This document shows, piece by piece, positions 1 to 9,187 of a stretch of DNA of 64,000 nucleotides. The DNA lies in NCBI RefSeq assembly GCF_003355455.1, contig NZ_CP031357.1, positions 1,900,501 through 1,964,500 on the forward strand. The letters run 5' to 3'. How positions within the stretch are numbered: position 1 is the stretch's first letter; the number at the start of each line of letters is the position of its first letter. This stretch comes from Erythrobacter aureus. Its GTDB lineage: Bacteria > Pseudomonadota > Alphaproteobacteria > Sphingomonadales > Sphingomonadaceae. The position numbers were made by a program, and so were the translations under genes. The notes under the pieces are model-generated. The model was given only the letters and a program-made list of their open reading frames with translations, was not told the DNA's origin and searched no databases.

Positions 1-51
1 CCGACAGACGCCGCTCGCTAGACGGGGCGCAATCCAGGACATTGCTACGGA

Positions 52-747
52 ATGACGATGCTCAAGACTTCGCTTGCCATTGCTGCCGCGCTGACGCTCG
101 CTGCAACTCCCTTCGCCGTCCACGCGCAGGACGAGGCCGCTGCGGCGGAACCTGAACCCGCTGCCGACACGCGCGTCTTCACGCCCGTCAGCTTCGACGT
201 CAACGAAGATCCCGAGAACATCCTGCTGCTCGACCTGTCGAATGGCGAGCGGGTGGCAATTCGCCTGAAGCCCGACTGGGCACCCAATCACGTCGACAGG
301 GTCAAAAGGCTGGCCCGCCAGGGCTTTTACGACGGCGTGATTTTCCACCGCGTAATTGACGGTTTCATGGCGCAGACGGGCGATCCCACGGGCACCGGGA
401 CGGGCGGTTCGGACCTTCCGGATATCGCCGAAGAGTTCAGCCGGATGCCGCATGTGCGGGGCACGGTATCCATGGCGCGCGCGGCGGACCGCGACAGCGC
501 CAACAGCCAGTTCTTCATCGTGTTCTACCCGCGCCTGAATCTGGACAACAATTACACCAATTTCGGCCGTGTGATCTCCAACATGGCTGCGGTCGACGCC
601 ATCGAGCGTGGCGAGCCGCCCGCAAACCCGACACGCATTCTCCAGGCCTCGATCGCGGCCGACAACAAGCCGGTGCCGGTCAACACCGCCCCGCGCGTAG
701 CCGACGAGATCAGCGTGGACGATCTCAACGCGCCGATCCGCGAATAG
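52..747 (+). CDS. Periplasmic cyclophilin-type peptidylprolyl isomerase
   Basis: This 231-residue protein begins with an alanine-rich signal peptide of about 25 residues ending near AVHAQ, so it should act in the periplasm on cis/trans isomerisation of proline bonds. An acidic, alanine-rich linker follows, then a cyclophilin domain from about residue 58 to 205. The signature FHRVIDGFMAQTGD, containing the catalytic Arg, is at about 98-111, and a NSQFFI motif lies further on. The C-terminal 30 residues are a low-complexity tail. A second ATG two codons downstream is an equally good start, because no strong ribosome-binding site separates them. queA follows after 41 bases on the same strand, so the two may be co-transcribed. 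Confidence 0.93.
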   Translation: MTMLKTSLAIAAALTLAATPFAVHAQDEAAAAEPEPAADTRVFTPVSFDVNEDPENILLLDLSNGERVAIRLKPDWAPNHVDRVKRLARQGFYDGVIFHRVIDGFMAQTGDPTGTGTGGSDLPDIAEEFSRMPHVRGTVSMARAADRDSANSQFFIVFYPRLNLDNNYTNFGRVISNMAAVDAIERGEPPANPTRILQASIAADNKPVPVNTAPRVADEISVDDLNAPIRE

Positions 748-788
748 CATTTGCGCGTAATGGGCCGCGTCCCTAAGCGGCGCTGGCG

Positions 789-1817
789 ATGAAAGTCGAC
801 CTTTTCGATTTCGAGCTTCCGCCCGAGCGGATAGCGCTACGCCCCGCGCGTCCGCGCGATGCCGCGCGTATGCTGGTCGTGCCCAAGGAAGGCCCCTTCG
901 AGGATCGCGGTGTACGCGATCTACCGAACTTGCTGCGCGCCGACGACATCCTCGTCTTCAACGATACTCGCGTCATTCCCGCCCAGCTAGAGGGTCGTCG
1001 CGGGCAGGCCAGGATCGGCGCCACATTGCACAAGCGGATCGATTTGCGGCGATGGCAGGCCTTTGTCCGCAACGCCAAACGCTTGCGTGTCGGCGATGTC
1101 GCGGAATTCGGAGGCGGCGTAACCGCTATCGCCGAAAAACGCCTTGCCGATGGCAGCTTCGTTCTGCATTTCGAAGGCGATGAGCCGGTCGAGGTGCTGC
1201 TGGAACGGGCGGGGCGCATGCCTTTGCCGCCATACATCGCCGGAAAGCGCGACACCGACGAACGCGACCGCGAGGATTACCAGACCATGTTCGCGGCGGA
1301 GGACGGCGCCGTTGCCGCGCCGACGGCAGCCCTTCATTTTACGCCCGAATTGATCGCGGCTCTGGAAAGGGCGGGGGTCGGACGCGAGACGCTGACATTG
1401 CATGTCGGGGCGGGGACCTTCCTTCCGGTGAAGGCCGAGGATACCGACGATCATGCGATGCATTCCGAGTGGGGACGCATCGAGCCCGACATGGCTTCAC
1501 GGCTCAACGCGGCCCGCAAGGCCGGGGGGCGGGTGATCGCGGTCGGTACGACCAGCCTCCGCCTGCTCGAAAGTGCCACGGATGAGGGCGGCGTAATCCA
1601 TCCTTTTGCCGGAGACACCGACATCTTCATCACGCCGGGTTATCGGTTCCGCGCGGTCGACGGGCTGATGACGAATTTTCATTTGCCCAAATCCACTTTG
1701 ATGATGCTGGTCAGCGCGCTGATGGGCCGAGAACGCATGATGGCCGCCTATGAGCACGCTATAGCCAACGAGTACCGCTTCTACAGCTACGGCGATTCTT
1801 CGCTCCTGCTTCCCTGA
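789..1817 (+). CDS. queA: S-adenosylmethionine:tRNA ribosyltransferase-isomerase QueA
   Basis: This 342-residue protein has the normal length for QueA. The enzyme transfers and isomerises the ribosyl group of SAM onto preQ1-modified tRNA to form epoxyqueuosine. Family features run end to end: the N-terminal FDFELPPERIA, the central HVGAGTF, and the C-terminal GLMTNFHLPKSTL. The gene shares a strand and neighbourhood with tgt (7276-8400), the enzyme that puts the precursor base into tRNA, so the window holds two steps of the queuosine pathway. The downstream gene is on the opposite strand and its stop abuts this one. Confidence 0.97.
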   Translation: MKVDLFDFELPPERIALRPARPRDAARMLVVPKEGPFEDRGVRDLPNLLRADDILVFNDTRVIPAQLEGRRGQARIGATLHKRIDLRRWQAFVRNAKRLRVGDVAEFGGGVTAIAEKRLADGSFVLHFEGDEPVEVLLERAGRMPLPPYIAGKRDTDERDREDYQTMFAAEDGAVAAPTAALHFTPELIAALERAGVGRETLTLHVGAGTFLPVKAEDTDDHAMHSEWGRIEPDMASRLNAARKAGGRVIAVGTTSLRLLESATDEGGVIHPFAGDTDIFITPGYRFRAVDGLMTNFHLPKSTLMMLVSALMGRERMMAAYEHAIANEYRFYSYGDSSLLLP

Positions 1818-2375
1818 TCAGGAAAACAGGTTTTCGGTGTTGAGCAGCCTGTCGATGAGCGCATCGTCGGCCGGTATGCGGCCATCCAGCATGAGCATTG
1901 CGATACCATGCGCGATCGACCACGCTTGCAGAGCGAGCGTTTCGGCCCGTTCCGGATTGTCGGCCAGTGCCTGCGTATAGGCAGTCAGCAGTGCGCGTGC
2001 TTCGTCGGGCGGGTCACTGTCGGGTACAGGGCGGCCCTGCGTGAACATAAGCCGGAAAAGGGCGGGATGGGCGAGCGCAAAGCGAACATAGGTTCGCCCG
2101 GTTTCGGCGAAACCAGCAGACCCGCCACCGGCTTTCGCAGCGGCGGTCTGCTGTTCGGTGGCGAGCAGCTTGAGACCCTCCTGCGCCAGGGCGGCGTCCA
2201 AAGCCTGCTTGTCCGGAAAGTGACGGTAAACCGCGGTGGGAGACACACCGACCGCGCGGGCAAGCTCACGCAGCGATGGGGGCTTGCCCGCCGACGCCTC
2301 CAGCGCGCCCAGTCCTGCGGCGACAAGTGCGTCGCGCAGGTTTCCATGATGATAGGCTACTGTCGATGTTGACAC
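1818..2375 (-). CDS. TetR/AcrR family transcriptional regulator (WHG-domain type)
   Basis: The 185-residue repressor-like protein has a TetR helix-turn-helix at about residues 34-56 (SLRELARAVGVSPTAVYRHF), preceded by YHHGNLRDAL, typical of the subgroup with a C-terminal WHG ligand domain. I chose the GTG at 2375 because AAAGG lies five bases upstream. The frame stays open for another 110 codons upstream, but that stretch overlaps the divergent gene and does not look like protein. It is divergent from a carotenoid oxygenase with 54 bases between the starts. Control of that neighbour and of itself is an inference from this arrangement and from the inverted repeats between them. The ligand is unknown. 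Confidence 0.85.
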   Translation of the reverse strand: MSTSTVAYHHGNLRDALVAAGLGALEASAGKPPSLRELARAVGVSPTAVYRHFPDKQALDAALAQEGLKLLATEQQTAAAKAGGGSAGFAETGRTYVRFALAHPALFRLMFTQGRPVPDSDPPDEARALLTAYTQALADNPERAETLALQAWSIAHGIAMLMLDGRIPADDALIDRLLNTENLFS

Positions 2376-2393
2376 TGTTACCTTTGCCTTTAT

Positions 2394-2417
2394 GTTTACG
2401 CCGTTCACTTTAAACGG
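2394..2417. promoter_or_regulatory. Candidate TetR operator between divergent genes
   Basis: Two overlapping inverted repeats lie in the 54-base gap between the TetR gene and the carotenoid oxygenase. One is CCGTT-N7-AACGG at 2401-2417. The other is GTTTA-N12-TAAAC at 2394-2415. The size and position fit a TetR dimer site covering both start regions. This is inference from symmetry and location only. Confidence 0.35.
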
Positions 2418-2429
2418 AGCGAATCGGGC

Positions 2430-3860
2430 ATGGCAAGCGTCGTTGAAAAAACCATCCGCAAGGCAGTCACTCCGGCCATTCAGGCGGTTGCGAGCATCAA
2501 CCGCAAACGACTGCCCCGTGCCGACGAGAATCCGTTTCTCAAGGGCGTGCACACGCCCTTGAAAGAAGAATCCACTCTCGAAGACCTGGCCGTCACCGGA
2601 ATAATTCCCGCCGAACTCGATGGTCGCTATGTCCGCATCGGCCCGAACCCGTTCGGCCAGGGCACCAAGGGCCATCACTGGTTCCTTGGCGATGGGATGG
2701 TCCACGGTGTGCGGCTGAAAAACGGCACGGCCGAATGGTACCGCAACCGCTTCATCCGTTCCCGCGATCTCGAAGCCAAAGGCGGCCCAGCCGCAGTTGG
2801 CGGTCCGCGTCGCGGCTTGGGAGACATGGTCAACACCAACGTTCTCGATATCGGCGGCAAGATCATGGCGCTGGTCGAGGCGAGCAGCTTCCCGGTCGAG
2901 CTCGACGACAACCTCGAGAGCGTGGCCTATTCGGATTTCGGCGGCGGCCTGACCGGCTCATTCACCGCTCACCCGCATCGGTGCCCGACAACCGGCGAGT
3001 TCCATGCGATCTGCTATGAGGGCACATCGCAGGACACCATCCGTCATGTGGCCATGGACCGTAGCGGCATGGTGATACGCCAGACCGAGATCGCGGTGCG
3101 CCACGGCCCTTCGATTCACGACTGTGCCCTGACGGAAAATCATGTCGTGATTCTCGACCTGCCAGTGACCTTTTCGATGCAGGCGCTGATAGCGGGCCAC
3201 AAGTTCCCCTATCGCTGGAATCCCGCACACAAGGCACGTGTCGGCCTGCTGCCGCGCAACGGTCGCGGCGACGAGGTCGTCTGGCACAAGGTCGACCCGT
3301 GTTATGTGTTCCATGTCGGCAACAGCTTCGAGGATGATGCGGGACGAGTGATCGTCGATTTGTGTGCTTACGAGACGATCTTCGATGGAGAAATGCCCGG
3401 CCCCTACGGTAAGTCGCTGGGCCTCGAACGCTGGACCGTCGACGGGAACGGCGGGAAAGTGGTTCGCAATACGCTCGATGCGGCGGGTCAGGAATTCCCG
3501 CGACCCGACGAGCGCTATTTCACGAAGCCGTACCGCTATCTGTGGACCATGGGCCTGCCCGAGGATGGTGACCTGGAATTCGTCGCTCCCATGCCGTTGT
3601 ATCGCCATGATCTCGAAACGGGCCAGCGCGTCCAGCGCGATTTCGGCGAGGGACGTATACCGGGTGAATTCGTGTTCGTACCGCGCAGCGAAAATGCGCC
3701 AGAGGGCGATGGCTGGGTCATGGGCTATGTCATCGATCGTGACGAGCGAACCAGCGCCTTGGAGATCCTAGATGCGATGAGCTTGGATCTGCTCGCGGCA
3801 GTTCACATCCCGCATGTTATCCCCCCGGGCTTCCACGGCAACTGGATCGCCGCTAGCTAG
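2430..3860 (+). CDS. Carotenoid/stilbene cleavage oxygenase (RPE65 family)
   Basis: This 476-residue protein belongs to the non-haem iron carotenoid cleavage oxygenase family, whose members split polyene or stilbene double bonds with O2. The four iron-binding histidines expected of the beta-propeller are visible: H181 in FTAHPH, H230 in SIHDC, H295 in VFHVGN and H469 in GFHGNW near the C-terminus. There is no signal peptide. The start ATG has GGAG about ten bases upstream. Substrate cannot be read from sequence; carotenoid or lignostilbene-like compounds are both possible. It is divergent from a TetR gene and lies six bases before an ABC transporter operon, which may handle related compounds. 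Confidence 0.93.
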   Translation: MASVVEKTIRKAVTPAIQAVASINRKRLPRADENPFLKGVHTPLKEESTLEDLAVTGIIPAELDGRYVRIGPNPFGQGTKGHHWFLGDGMVHGVRLKNGTAEWYRNRFIRSRDLEAKGGPAAVGGPRRGLGDMVNTNVLDIGGKIMALVEASSFPVELDDNLESVAYSDFGGGLTGSFTAHPHRCPTTGEFHAICYEGTSQDTIRHVAMDRSGMVIRQTEIAVRHGPSIHDCALTENHVVILDLPVTFSMQALIAGHKFPYRWNPAHKARVGLLPRNGRGDEVVWHKVDPCYVFHVGNSFEDDAGRVIVDLCAYETIFDGEMPGPYGKSLGLERWTVDGNGGKVVRNTLDAAGQEFPRPDERYFTKPYRYLWTMGLPEDGDLEFVAPMPLYRHDLETGQRVQRDFGEGRIPGEFVFVPRSENAPEGDGWVMGYVIDRDERTSALEILDAMSLDLLAAVHIPHVIPPGFHGNWIAAS

Positions 3861-3866
3861 GAGGAC

Positions 3867-4808
3867 GTGGAGCCGATTCTCGAACTCAGCGGCCTGTCGA
3901 AGGTCTATCCCGGCGGGCTGAAAGCGCTCGACGGTGTCGATCTCACCATCCGCAAAGGTGAGATATTTGCGCTGCTTGGCCCTAACGGGGCTGGCAAAAC
4001 CACGCTGATCGGCGCGGTTTGCGGGCTTGTGCGTCCGACCTCGGGGATGATCCGCGCTTTCGGTCACGACATGGCGAGGGACTGGCGCAAGGCGCGCAGC
4101 CGGATCGCGCTCGTTCCGCAGGAACTCAGCACCGACATGTTCGAACCGGTTCACCGGGCGGTGAGCTATTCGCGTGGGCTTTTCGGCCTTGCTCCCGATA
4201 GGGCACGGATCGAGGAAATCCTGCGCAGCCTCAGCCTATGGGAAAAGCGCGACGAGCGGATCATGGCGTTGTCGGGTGGAATGAAGCGCCGGGTATTGAT
4301 TGCCAAAGCCCTGGCGCACGAGCCCGACCTGTTGTTCCTCGACGAGCCGACGGCGGGCGTCGATGTCGAGCTGCGTAAGGGCATGTGGGCAATCATCGAC
4401 GAGATGCGCTCGCGCGGGGTCACGATCATCCTGACCACGCATTACATCGAAGAGGCGGAGATGATGGCCGATCGCGTGGGCATCATAAATCGCGGGCGTC
4501 TCCTGATGGTCGACGAGAAGGATGCGATGATGGCGCGGCTAGGGCGGACCGAAGCACATATCACGCTTGCCGAAGCGCGAAGTTCCCTACCGCCGCAAAT
4601 CGCGCGTTTCCCGGTGGAGTTGGAAGAAGGCGGTACCTCTCTGCGCTATCGCGGCGGCGATGGCACGGGGAAGGGCAAGACCGAAGTCGCGGATCTCACC
4701 AAGGCGCTGATCGCGGCGGGTATAGACTATACCGGGATCGATACGCGCGAGAGCAGCCTCGAGGACATCTTCGTCACGTTCCTCGGCGAAGAGGGGGACG
4801 CGGCATGA
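3867..4808 (+). CDS. ABC-2 type transporter, ATP-binding protein
   Basis: This 313-residue nucleotide-binding subunit has all core motifs: Walker A GPNGAGKTT at 38-46, signature LSGGMKRR at about 135, Walker B LLFLDEPTAGVD and the switch histidine in TTHYIEEAE. The C-terminal 90 residues are the accessory region usual in YadG/NodI-type exporters. The GTG start follows AGGAGG by only two bases, which is unusually close, but no better in-frame start exists and the protein begins normally from here. The last four bases overlap the permease start (ATGA), so the two are translationally coupled. The exported substrate is unknown. Confidence 0.93.
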   Translation: MEPILELSGLSKVYPGGLKALDGVDLTIRKGEIFALLGPNGAGKTTLIGAVCGLVRPTSGMIRAFGHDMARDWRKARSRIALVPQELSTDMFEPVHRAVSYSRGLFGLAPDRARIEEILRSLSLWEKRDERIMALSGGMKRRVLIAKALAHEPDLLFLDEPTAGVDVELRKGMWAIIDEMRSRGVTIILTTHYIEEAEMMADRVGIINRGRLLMVDEKDAMMARLGRTEAHITLAEARSSLPPQIARFPVELEEGGTSLRYRGGDGTGKGKTEVADLTKALIAAGIDYTGIDTRESSLEDIFVTFLGEEGDAA

Positions 4809-5569
4809 TCTCTTGGCGTTCGACATGGTCGATTTACACCCGCGAGCTGATGCGTTTCCTGCGCACCGCCTTCCAGTCGGTACTCGCCCCGGTACTGACG
4901 ACCTCCCTCTACTTCATTGTCTTCGGTGCTGCGATCGGCGGGCGGATGCCCGACCTTGGCGGAGTGGATTACGGGGCATTCATCATTCCCGGCCTGCTGA
5001 TGCTGACGCTGCTTGGCGAGACCACCAGCAATTCCAGCTTCGGTATCTATATGCCGCGGTTCACCGGAACGATCTACGAATTGCTCAGCGCGCCGGTCGG
5101 CGTGGCTGAAACTCTCATCGGCTTCGTCGGCGCGGCGATGACCAAGAGCCTGATCCTGGCCACGATCATCCTGCTGACTGCCCGCCTGTTCGTCGATTAC
5201 TCGATCGCGCATCCGTTCCTGGCGGTCTTTTATATCATGCTTGTCGCCGCCGCCTTCAGCCTGTTCGGTTTCATTCTCGGCATCTGGGCCGACAATTTCG
5301 AAAAACTCGGCATCATTCCGATGCTGTTCCTGACCCCGCTGACCTTCCTTGGCGGAACCTTCTATTCGATCGACATGCTGCCCAAGCCTTGGGACACGAT
5401 CGCGCTGGCCAACCCGATCGTCTATCTGGTCAGCGGCTTACGCTGGACCTTTTACGGATCGGGCGATGTCGACATCTGGATCAGCTTCTCCATCACTTTG
5501 GGTTTTCTTGCGGTCTGCGTCGGAGTGATCGCCTATATCTTCAAGACGGGATGGCGATTGCGCGTCTGA
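4805..5569 (+). CDS. ABC-2 type transporter permease
   Basis: The 254-residue inner-membrane protein has about six hydrophobic segments and the ABC-2 permease pattern, with an amphipathic start (STWSIYTRELMRFLRT) and the PLTFLGGTFYSIDMLP segment typical of the family. Its ATG overlaps the stop of the ATPase gene (ATGA), which fixes the start. Together the two genes form one exporter, probably with dimeric membrane and ATPase halves. A 92-base gap follows before the next gene. Confidence 0.92.
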   Translation: MISWRSTWSIYTRELMRFLRTAFQSVLAPVLTTSLYFIVFGAAIGGRMPDLGGVDYGAFIIPGLLMLTLLGETTSNSSFGIYMPRFTGTIYELLSAPVGVAETLIGFVGAAMTKSLILATIILLTARLFVDYSIAHPFLAVFYIMLVAAAFSLFGFILGIWADNFEKLGIIPMLFLTPLTFLGGTFYSIDMLPKPWDTIALANPIVYLVSGLRWTFYGSGDVDIWISFSITLGFLAVCVGVIAYIFKTGWRLRV

Positions 5570-5673
5570 ATCTTTTCGTCTTTTCTGACCGATCCATTCA
5601 GCAAGCCGTAAGTCGCCTGGCAACACATGCCCTCTCGTCCCGTATCCAACGGACGAACCGAATGAGGACATTA

Positions 5674-6234
5674 ATGAAAACCAAAAACCTCCTTGTCGCA
5701 GCACTCGCAACGAGCGCTGCAATCGCTCTTCCTTCCGCCGCTCAGGCGCAGGCCGCCGTTCCCGGCGAAGGCTTTATCGGCGTTTCCGCAGGTGTGCACA
5801 GCCTCGGTCTCGAAGACGAGGTGGAAGCCGTCGTTCCCGGCCTCGATATCGACGATTCCAGCCCGATCTTCGGCGTTTTCGCAGGATATGATTTCCCCCT
5901 CGGTCAGAGCCTGTTCGCCGGCGTCGAAGCGAATTACAACTTCGGCACAGACGCGCTCGATGGCGATTATGGCGCATCCGCCCGTCTCGGTTTCCGTGGC
6001 CCCGGCGGCGTGAAAATCTATGGCCGCGCTGGATATCAGGCGATCAAGGTCGACTATAACGAGATAATCGACGACGATACGGTAAACTTCGATGCTTTCG
6101 ACGATACCGAAAGCGATTTTCTCGCCGGGATCGGCGTCGACGTTCCCGTGGGCAAGGCTTTCGTCCGTGCCAACCTCGACACGATTTCGTTCGATACCAT
6201 GCGCGCCACGGCAGGTGTCGGCCTTCGCTTCTGA
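5674..6234 (+). CDS. Outer-membrane beta-barrel protein (opacity/porin-like)
   Basis: The 186-residue protein has a clear signal peptide (MKTKNLLVAALATSAA, cleavage near SAAQAQA) and then alternating hydrophobic and polar strands ending in GVGLRF, the aromatic C-terminus read by the BAM complex. Length and pattern fit a small eight-strand barrel of the Omp25/opacity type. GAGG five bases upstream supports the ATG at 5674; an in-frame ATG four codons earlier is less likely. Its function is unknown and may be structural. The gene has its own upstream gap of about 100 bases and a stem-loop just downstream, so it is probably monocistronic. Confidence 0.85.
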   Translation: MKTKNLLVAALATSAAIALPSAAQAQAAVPGEGFIGVSAGVHSLGLEDEVEAVVPGLDIDDSSPIFGVFAGYDFPLGQSLFAGVEANYNFGTDALDGDYGASARLGFRGPGGVKIYGRAGYQAIKVDYNEIIDDDTVNFDAFDDTESDFLAGIGVDVPVGKAFVRANLDTISFDTMRATAGVGLRF

Positions 6235-6241
6235 ACATATC

Positions 6242-6273
6242 GGCGTCCGGATCGCAAAAGCGGCCCGGACGCC
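6242..6273 (+). terminator. Stem-loop after the outer-membrane protein gene
   Basis: A perfect nine-base-pair stem, GGCGTCCGG with CCGGACGCC, starts seven bases after the stop codon. No uridine run follows, so it may act as a weak terminator or an mRNA 3'-end stabiliser. Confidence 0.45.
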
Positions 6274-6325
6274 TCTCTACGATTGCGGGGTGGCAGTGCG
6301 GCGAGGGAGCCGCTACGCGCGCGCC

Positions 6326-7273
6326 ATGCGAACTGTACTGTTTTCCCTCTCAGCTATATCGCTGCTTGCGGGGGTACCCGCCCAGGCCGAACTGCCCGAA
6401 GGTGCTCAGGCGATGATCGATGCCGCCATCGCGACGGGCGACAAGGCGAAAGTGGCCACGGTAATCGAACTGGCGCGGAATACTTGGCCAGAAGATCGCG
6501 CCGAAATCGACGCTATCGAGAACGACTTTCGCTCCACCCTTGCTGCCAGAGAGGCAGCAGCGGCGAAAAAAGCGCAGCACGCTATCCGCAATGCGGGCCT
6601 CTTCGAGCGCTGGAGCGGGGAGGGCGAGCTTGGGGCCTTCCAGTCGAGTGGCAATACGGAATCGGTCGGCATCGCGGCCTCGCTCAAGCTTAAGCGCACG
6701 GGCATCGACTGGACTCATCTCGTTCGTCTACGCGCAGATTACCGCCGCCAGAACGGGGCGACCAACCGCGAACAGTACCTTGCCGCATACGAACCGCGCT
6801 GGCAGTTCGATGACGATGTCTTCGCCTACGGTCTCGCGCAGTATGAGCGTGACAGGATTCAGGGCTTCTCCGCACGGTACTCGCTTTCCGGCGGGCTCGG
6901 CTACAAGATCGTCGACAGTAAGGCACTCCAGCTTTCGCTCAAGGCCGGTCCGGCCTATCGAGTGACCGAATTTACCGATGGGACGAGTTCGAACAGTCTG
7001 GCTGCGCTGGCCGGTTTCGATTTCGACTGGCAATTGCTGGACCGGCTCAAGTTGACGCAGGATCTCAATGCACTGGCGGAAACCGGCGGTGAGGCGACGA
7101 TCATTCTGGAAAGGGCCAATACCTCAATCAATCTCGTCACCGGTCTGGATTTCCAGGTTAGCGATCGCTTGCGTTCGCGCCTGTCCTATCAGGTCGAATA
7201 TGACAGCAACCCTCCGCCCGGAAAAGTGAGTACCGATACGCACACCCGCGCGACATTGATTTACGGTTTCTGA
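6326..7273 (+). CDS. DUF481 outer-membrane protein (YdiY-like)
   Basis: The 315-residue precursor has a signal peptide (MRTVLFSLSAISLLAGVPAQA) and a helical, alanine-rich segment of about 75 residues. A DUF481 domain then runs to the C-terminus, starting at WSGEGELGAFQSSGNTE and ending YGF. DUF481 proteins form beta-barrels in the outer membrane and some are salt-induced; the exact role is unknown. The helical N-terminal part is longer than in short family members. I chose the ATG at 6326 because the signal peptide begins there. tgt starts two bases after the stop, which suggests co-transcription without a clear functional link. Confidence 0.85.
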   Translation: MRTVLFSLSAISLLAGVPAQAELPEGAQAMIDAAIATGDKAKVATVIELARNTWPEDRAEIDAIENDFRSTLAAREAAAAKKAQHAIRNAGLFERWSGEGELGAFQSSGNTESVGIAASLKLKRTGIDWTHLVRLRADYRRQNGATNREQYLAAYEPRWQFDDDVFAYGLAQYERDRIQGFSARYSLSGGLGYKIVDSKALQLSLKAGPAYRVTEFTDGTSSNSLAALAGFDFDWQLLDRLKLTQDLNALAETGGEATIILERANTSINLVTGLDFQVSDRLRSRLSYQVEYDSNPPPGKVSTDTHTRATLIYGF

Positions 7274-7275
7274 CC

Positions 7276-8400
7276 ATGGCCGAACGCTTTTCCTTTTCCA
7301 TCCAGGCAACCGATGGCGCGGCGCGCACGGGGTATATCGAAATGCAGCGGGGGGATATCCGCACGCCTGCTTTCATGCCTGTCGGGACGGCAGCCACCGT
7401 CAAGGCGATGAAGCCGGAGACCGTGCGCAAGACCGGCGCCGATATCATCCTCGGCAATACCTATCACCTGATGCTGCGTCCGGGTGCAGAGCGGGTGGCG
7501 AAGCTTGGCGGGCTCCATAAATTCATGAACTGGCAGCGCCCGATCCTGACCGACAGCGGCGGCTACCAGGTGATGAGCCTGTCGGACCTCAGGAAACTTA
7601 CCGAGAAAGGCGTCGAGTTCCGCAGCCATATCGACGGCTCGAAGCACATGCTCACGCCCGAACGGAGCATGGAAATCCAGTGCCTGCTTGGCAGCGATAT
7701 CGTCATGGCCTTCGACGAATGCCCGCGCGCCGACCGTCCGCGCGACGAGATCGCCGCCAGCATGGAGATGTCGATGCGCTGGGCAAAGCGCAGCCGTGAC
7801 GGCTTCGATGCGGGTGGCGAACATGCCGAGCGTTCCGCCCTGTTCGGCATCCAGCAGGGCGCGCTCGACGAGGAACTGCGCAGGATAAGCGCCGACAAAC
7901 TCACCGACATCGGCTTCGACGGCTATGCCATTGGCGGGCTGGCCGTGGGCGAGGGGCAGGAGGCGATGTTCGCCACGCTCGATTTCGCGCCCGGCCAATT
8001 GCCGCAGGACCGCCCGCGTTACCTTATGGGCGTGGGCAAACCGGACGATCTCGTCGGCGCGGTGGAGCGCGGTGTAGACATGTTCGACTGCGTCCTGCCG
8101 AGCCGATCCGGCCGCAACGGTCAGGCCTTCACCTGGAACGGTCCGATAAACCTGCGCAATGCGCGCTTTGCCGAGGATCAGGAACCGCTCGACAGCCGCT
8201 GCGCCTGCGACACCTGCGGCACCTATACGCGGGCCTATCTTCACCATCTCGTCAAATCGCAGGAAATCCTCGGCGCGATGCTGATGACCGAACACAATAT
8301 CGCATTCTACCAGCAGCTGATGCAGGCGATGCGCGATGCGATCGGGCAGGGGCGCTTTTCCGCGTTCGCGCGTGAATTTCGCAGGGATTACTTGCGTTAG
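7276..8400 (+). CDS. tgt: Queuine/preQ1 tRNA-ribosyltransferase Tgt
   Basis: The 374-residue enzyme swaps guanine 34 of GUN-anticodon tRNAs for preQ1. Visible catalytic and binding residues are Asp93 in TDSGGYQVMS, Asp271 in MFDCVLPSR, and the zinc site formed by Cys309, Cys311, Cys314 and a histidine near 323 (CACDTCGTYTRAYLHH). The length equals that of characterised bacterial Tgt. It works before QueA (789-1817) in queuosine synthesis. The start is two bases after the DUF481 stop. Confidence 0.97.
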   Translation: MAERFSFSIQATDGAARTGYIEMQRGDIRTPAFMPVGTAATVKAMKPETVRKTGADIILGNTYHLMLRPGAERVAKLGGLHKFMNWQRPILTDSGGYQVMSLSDLRKLTEKGVEFRSHIDGSKHMLTPERSMEIQCLLGSDIVMAFDECPRADRPRDEIAASMEMSMRWAKRSRDGFDAGGEHAERSALFGIQQGALDEELRRISADKLTDIGFDGYAIGGLAVGEGQEAMFATLDFAPGQLPQDRPRYLMGVGKPDDLVGAVERGVDMFDCVLPSRSGRNGQAFTWNGPINLRNARFAEDQEPLDSRCACDTCGTYTRAYLHHLVKSQEILGAMLMTEHNIAFYQQLMQAMRDAIGQGRFSAFAREFRRDYLR

Positions 8401-8425
8401 ACCTGTCTGGCGATACTCTCGCCGG

Positions 8426-9187
8426 ATGGAAGAGAAACCCCGGCCACTCATCGTTCCAGCCAAATGGGGCCTGCCTTACGCGGAGGACGAAGTGGAACCG
8501 GCCATACAGCGCGAACAGAGCTATATTGTCGCCTTCGCGGTGCTGACGATGATTGCCTGGCAGACCGAGATCGGGACGCTGGCATTGATGCCGTTCACTT
8601 TGCTCGCGACGTGGTTTCACGAGATGGCGCATGGTCTTACGGCTGCCGCTCTCGGCGCGGACTTCGATAGGCTCGTGATTTACGCGAACGGTTCGGGTTT
8701 CGCCGAATATTCGGGCAGGTTGGGGGGTGTCGGGCAGGCGATCGTGGCGGCGATGGGTCTGCTGGGGCCGACAATCGCGGGTTGCCTGATGATTATCGCC
8801 GCGCGGTCCCGCCGCGCAACCAGATGGGGCTTGCTAGTGCTGGGCTTGGTACTGGCGATCAGCACGGTGATCTGGGTGCGATCCATTGCCGGGTGGATCG
8901 TTTTGCCGCTCTTCGCAGTCGCTGCCTTCGCGATTGCGGTTCGCGGGAACGAACGATGGCAGCGGATCGCGGTAGAGTTCCTAGGCGTCCAGGGTGCTGT
9001 CAGCGTCTATCAAGACATTGGCTATCTGTTCAGCCCGGGAGGTGTAGTCGGCGGTCAATTCGTGTTGTCGGATACGGGCCGTATCGCGCAAGCGCTGCTC
9101 TTGCCATATTGGTTCTGGGGCGGGGCGATCACTATCGCGATTGTCGCGATGGTCTGGAAGTCGCTACAGATTGCCGGGCGCTATTGA
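8426..9187 (+). CDS. M50-like membrane metallopeptidase
   Basis: The 253-residue protein is largely hydrophobic, with about six predicted membrane segments. A zinc-binding HEMAH motif at residues 65-69 lies within the second segment (ATWFHEMAHG). This matches M50B-like membrane peptidases; a DIGYLFSPGG segment near residue 200 may supply the third zinc ligand. No PDZ domain is present, so it is not a classical RseP. Substrate and role are unknown. The ATG at 8426 has only a weak ribosome-binding site (GCCGG) but directly precedes the conserved region. Confidence 0.75.
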   Translation: MEEKPRPLIVPAKWGLPYAEDEVEPAIQREQSYIVAFAVLTMIAWQTEIGTLALMPFTLLATWFHEMAHGLTAAALGADFDRLVIYANGSGFAEYSGRLGGVGQAIVAAMGLLGPTIAGCLMIIAARSRRATRWGLLVLGLVLAISTVIWVRSIAGWIVLPLFAVAAFAIAVRGNERWQRIAVEFLGVQGAVSVYQDIGYLFSPGGVVGGQFVLSDTGRIAQALLLPYWFWGGAITIAIVAMVWKSLQIAGRY

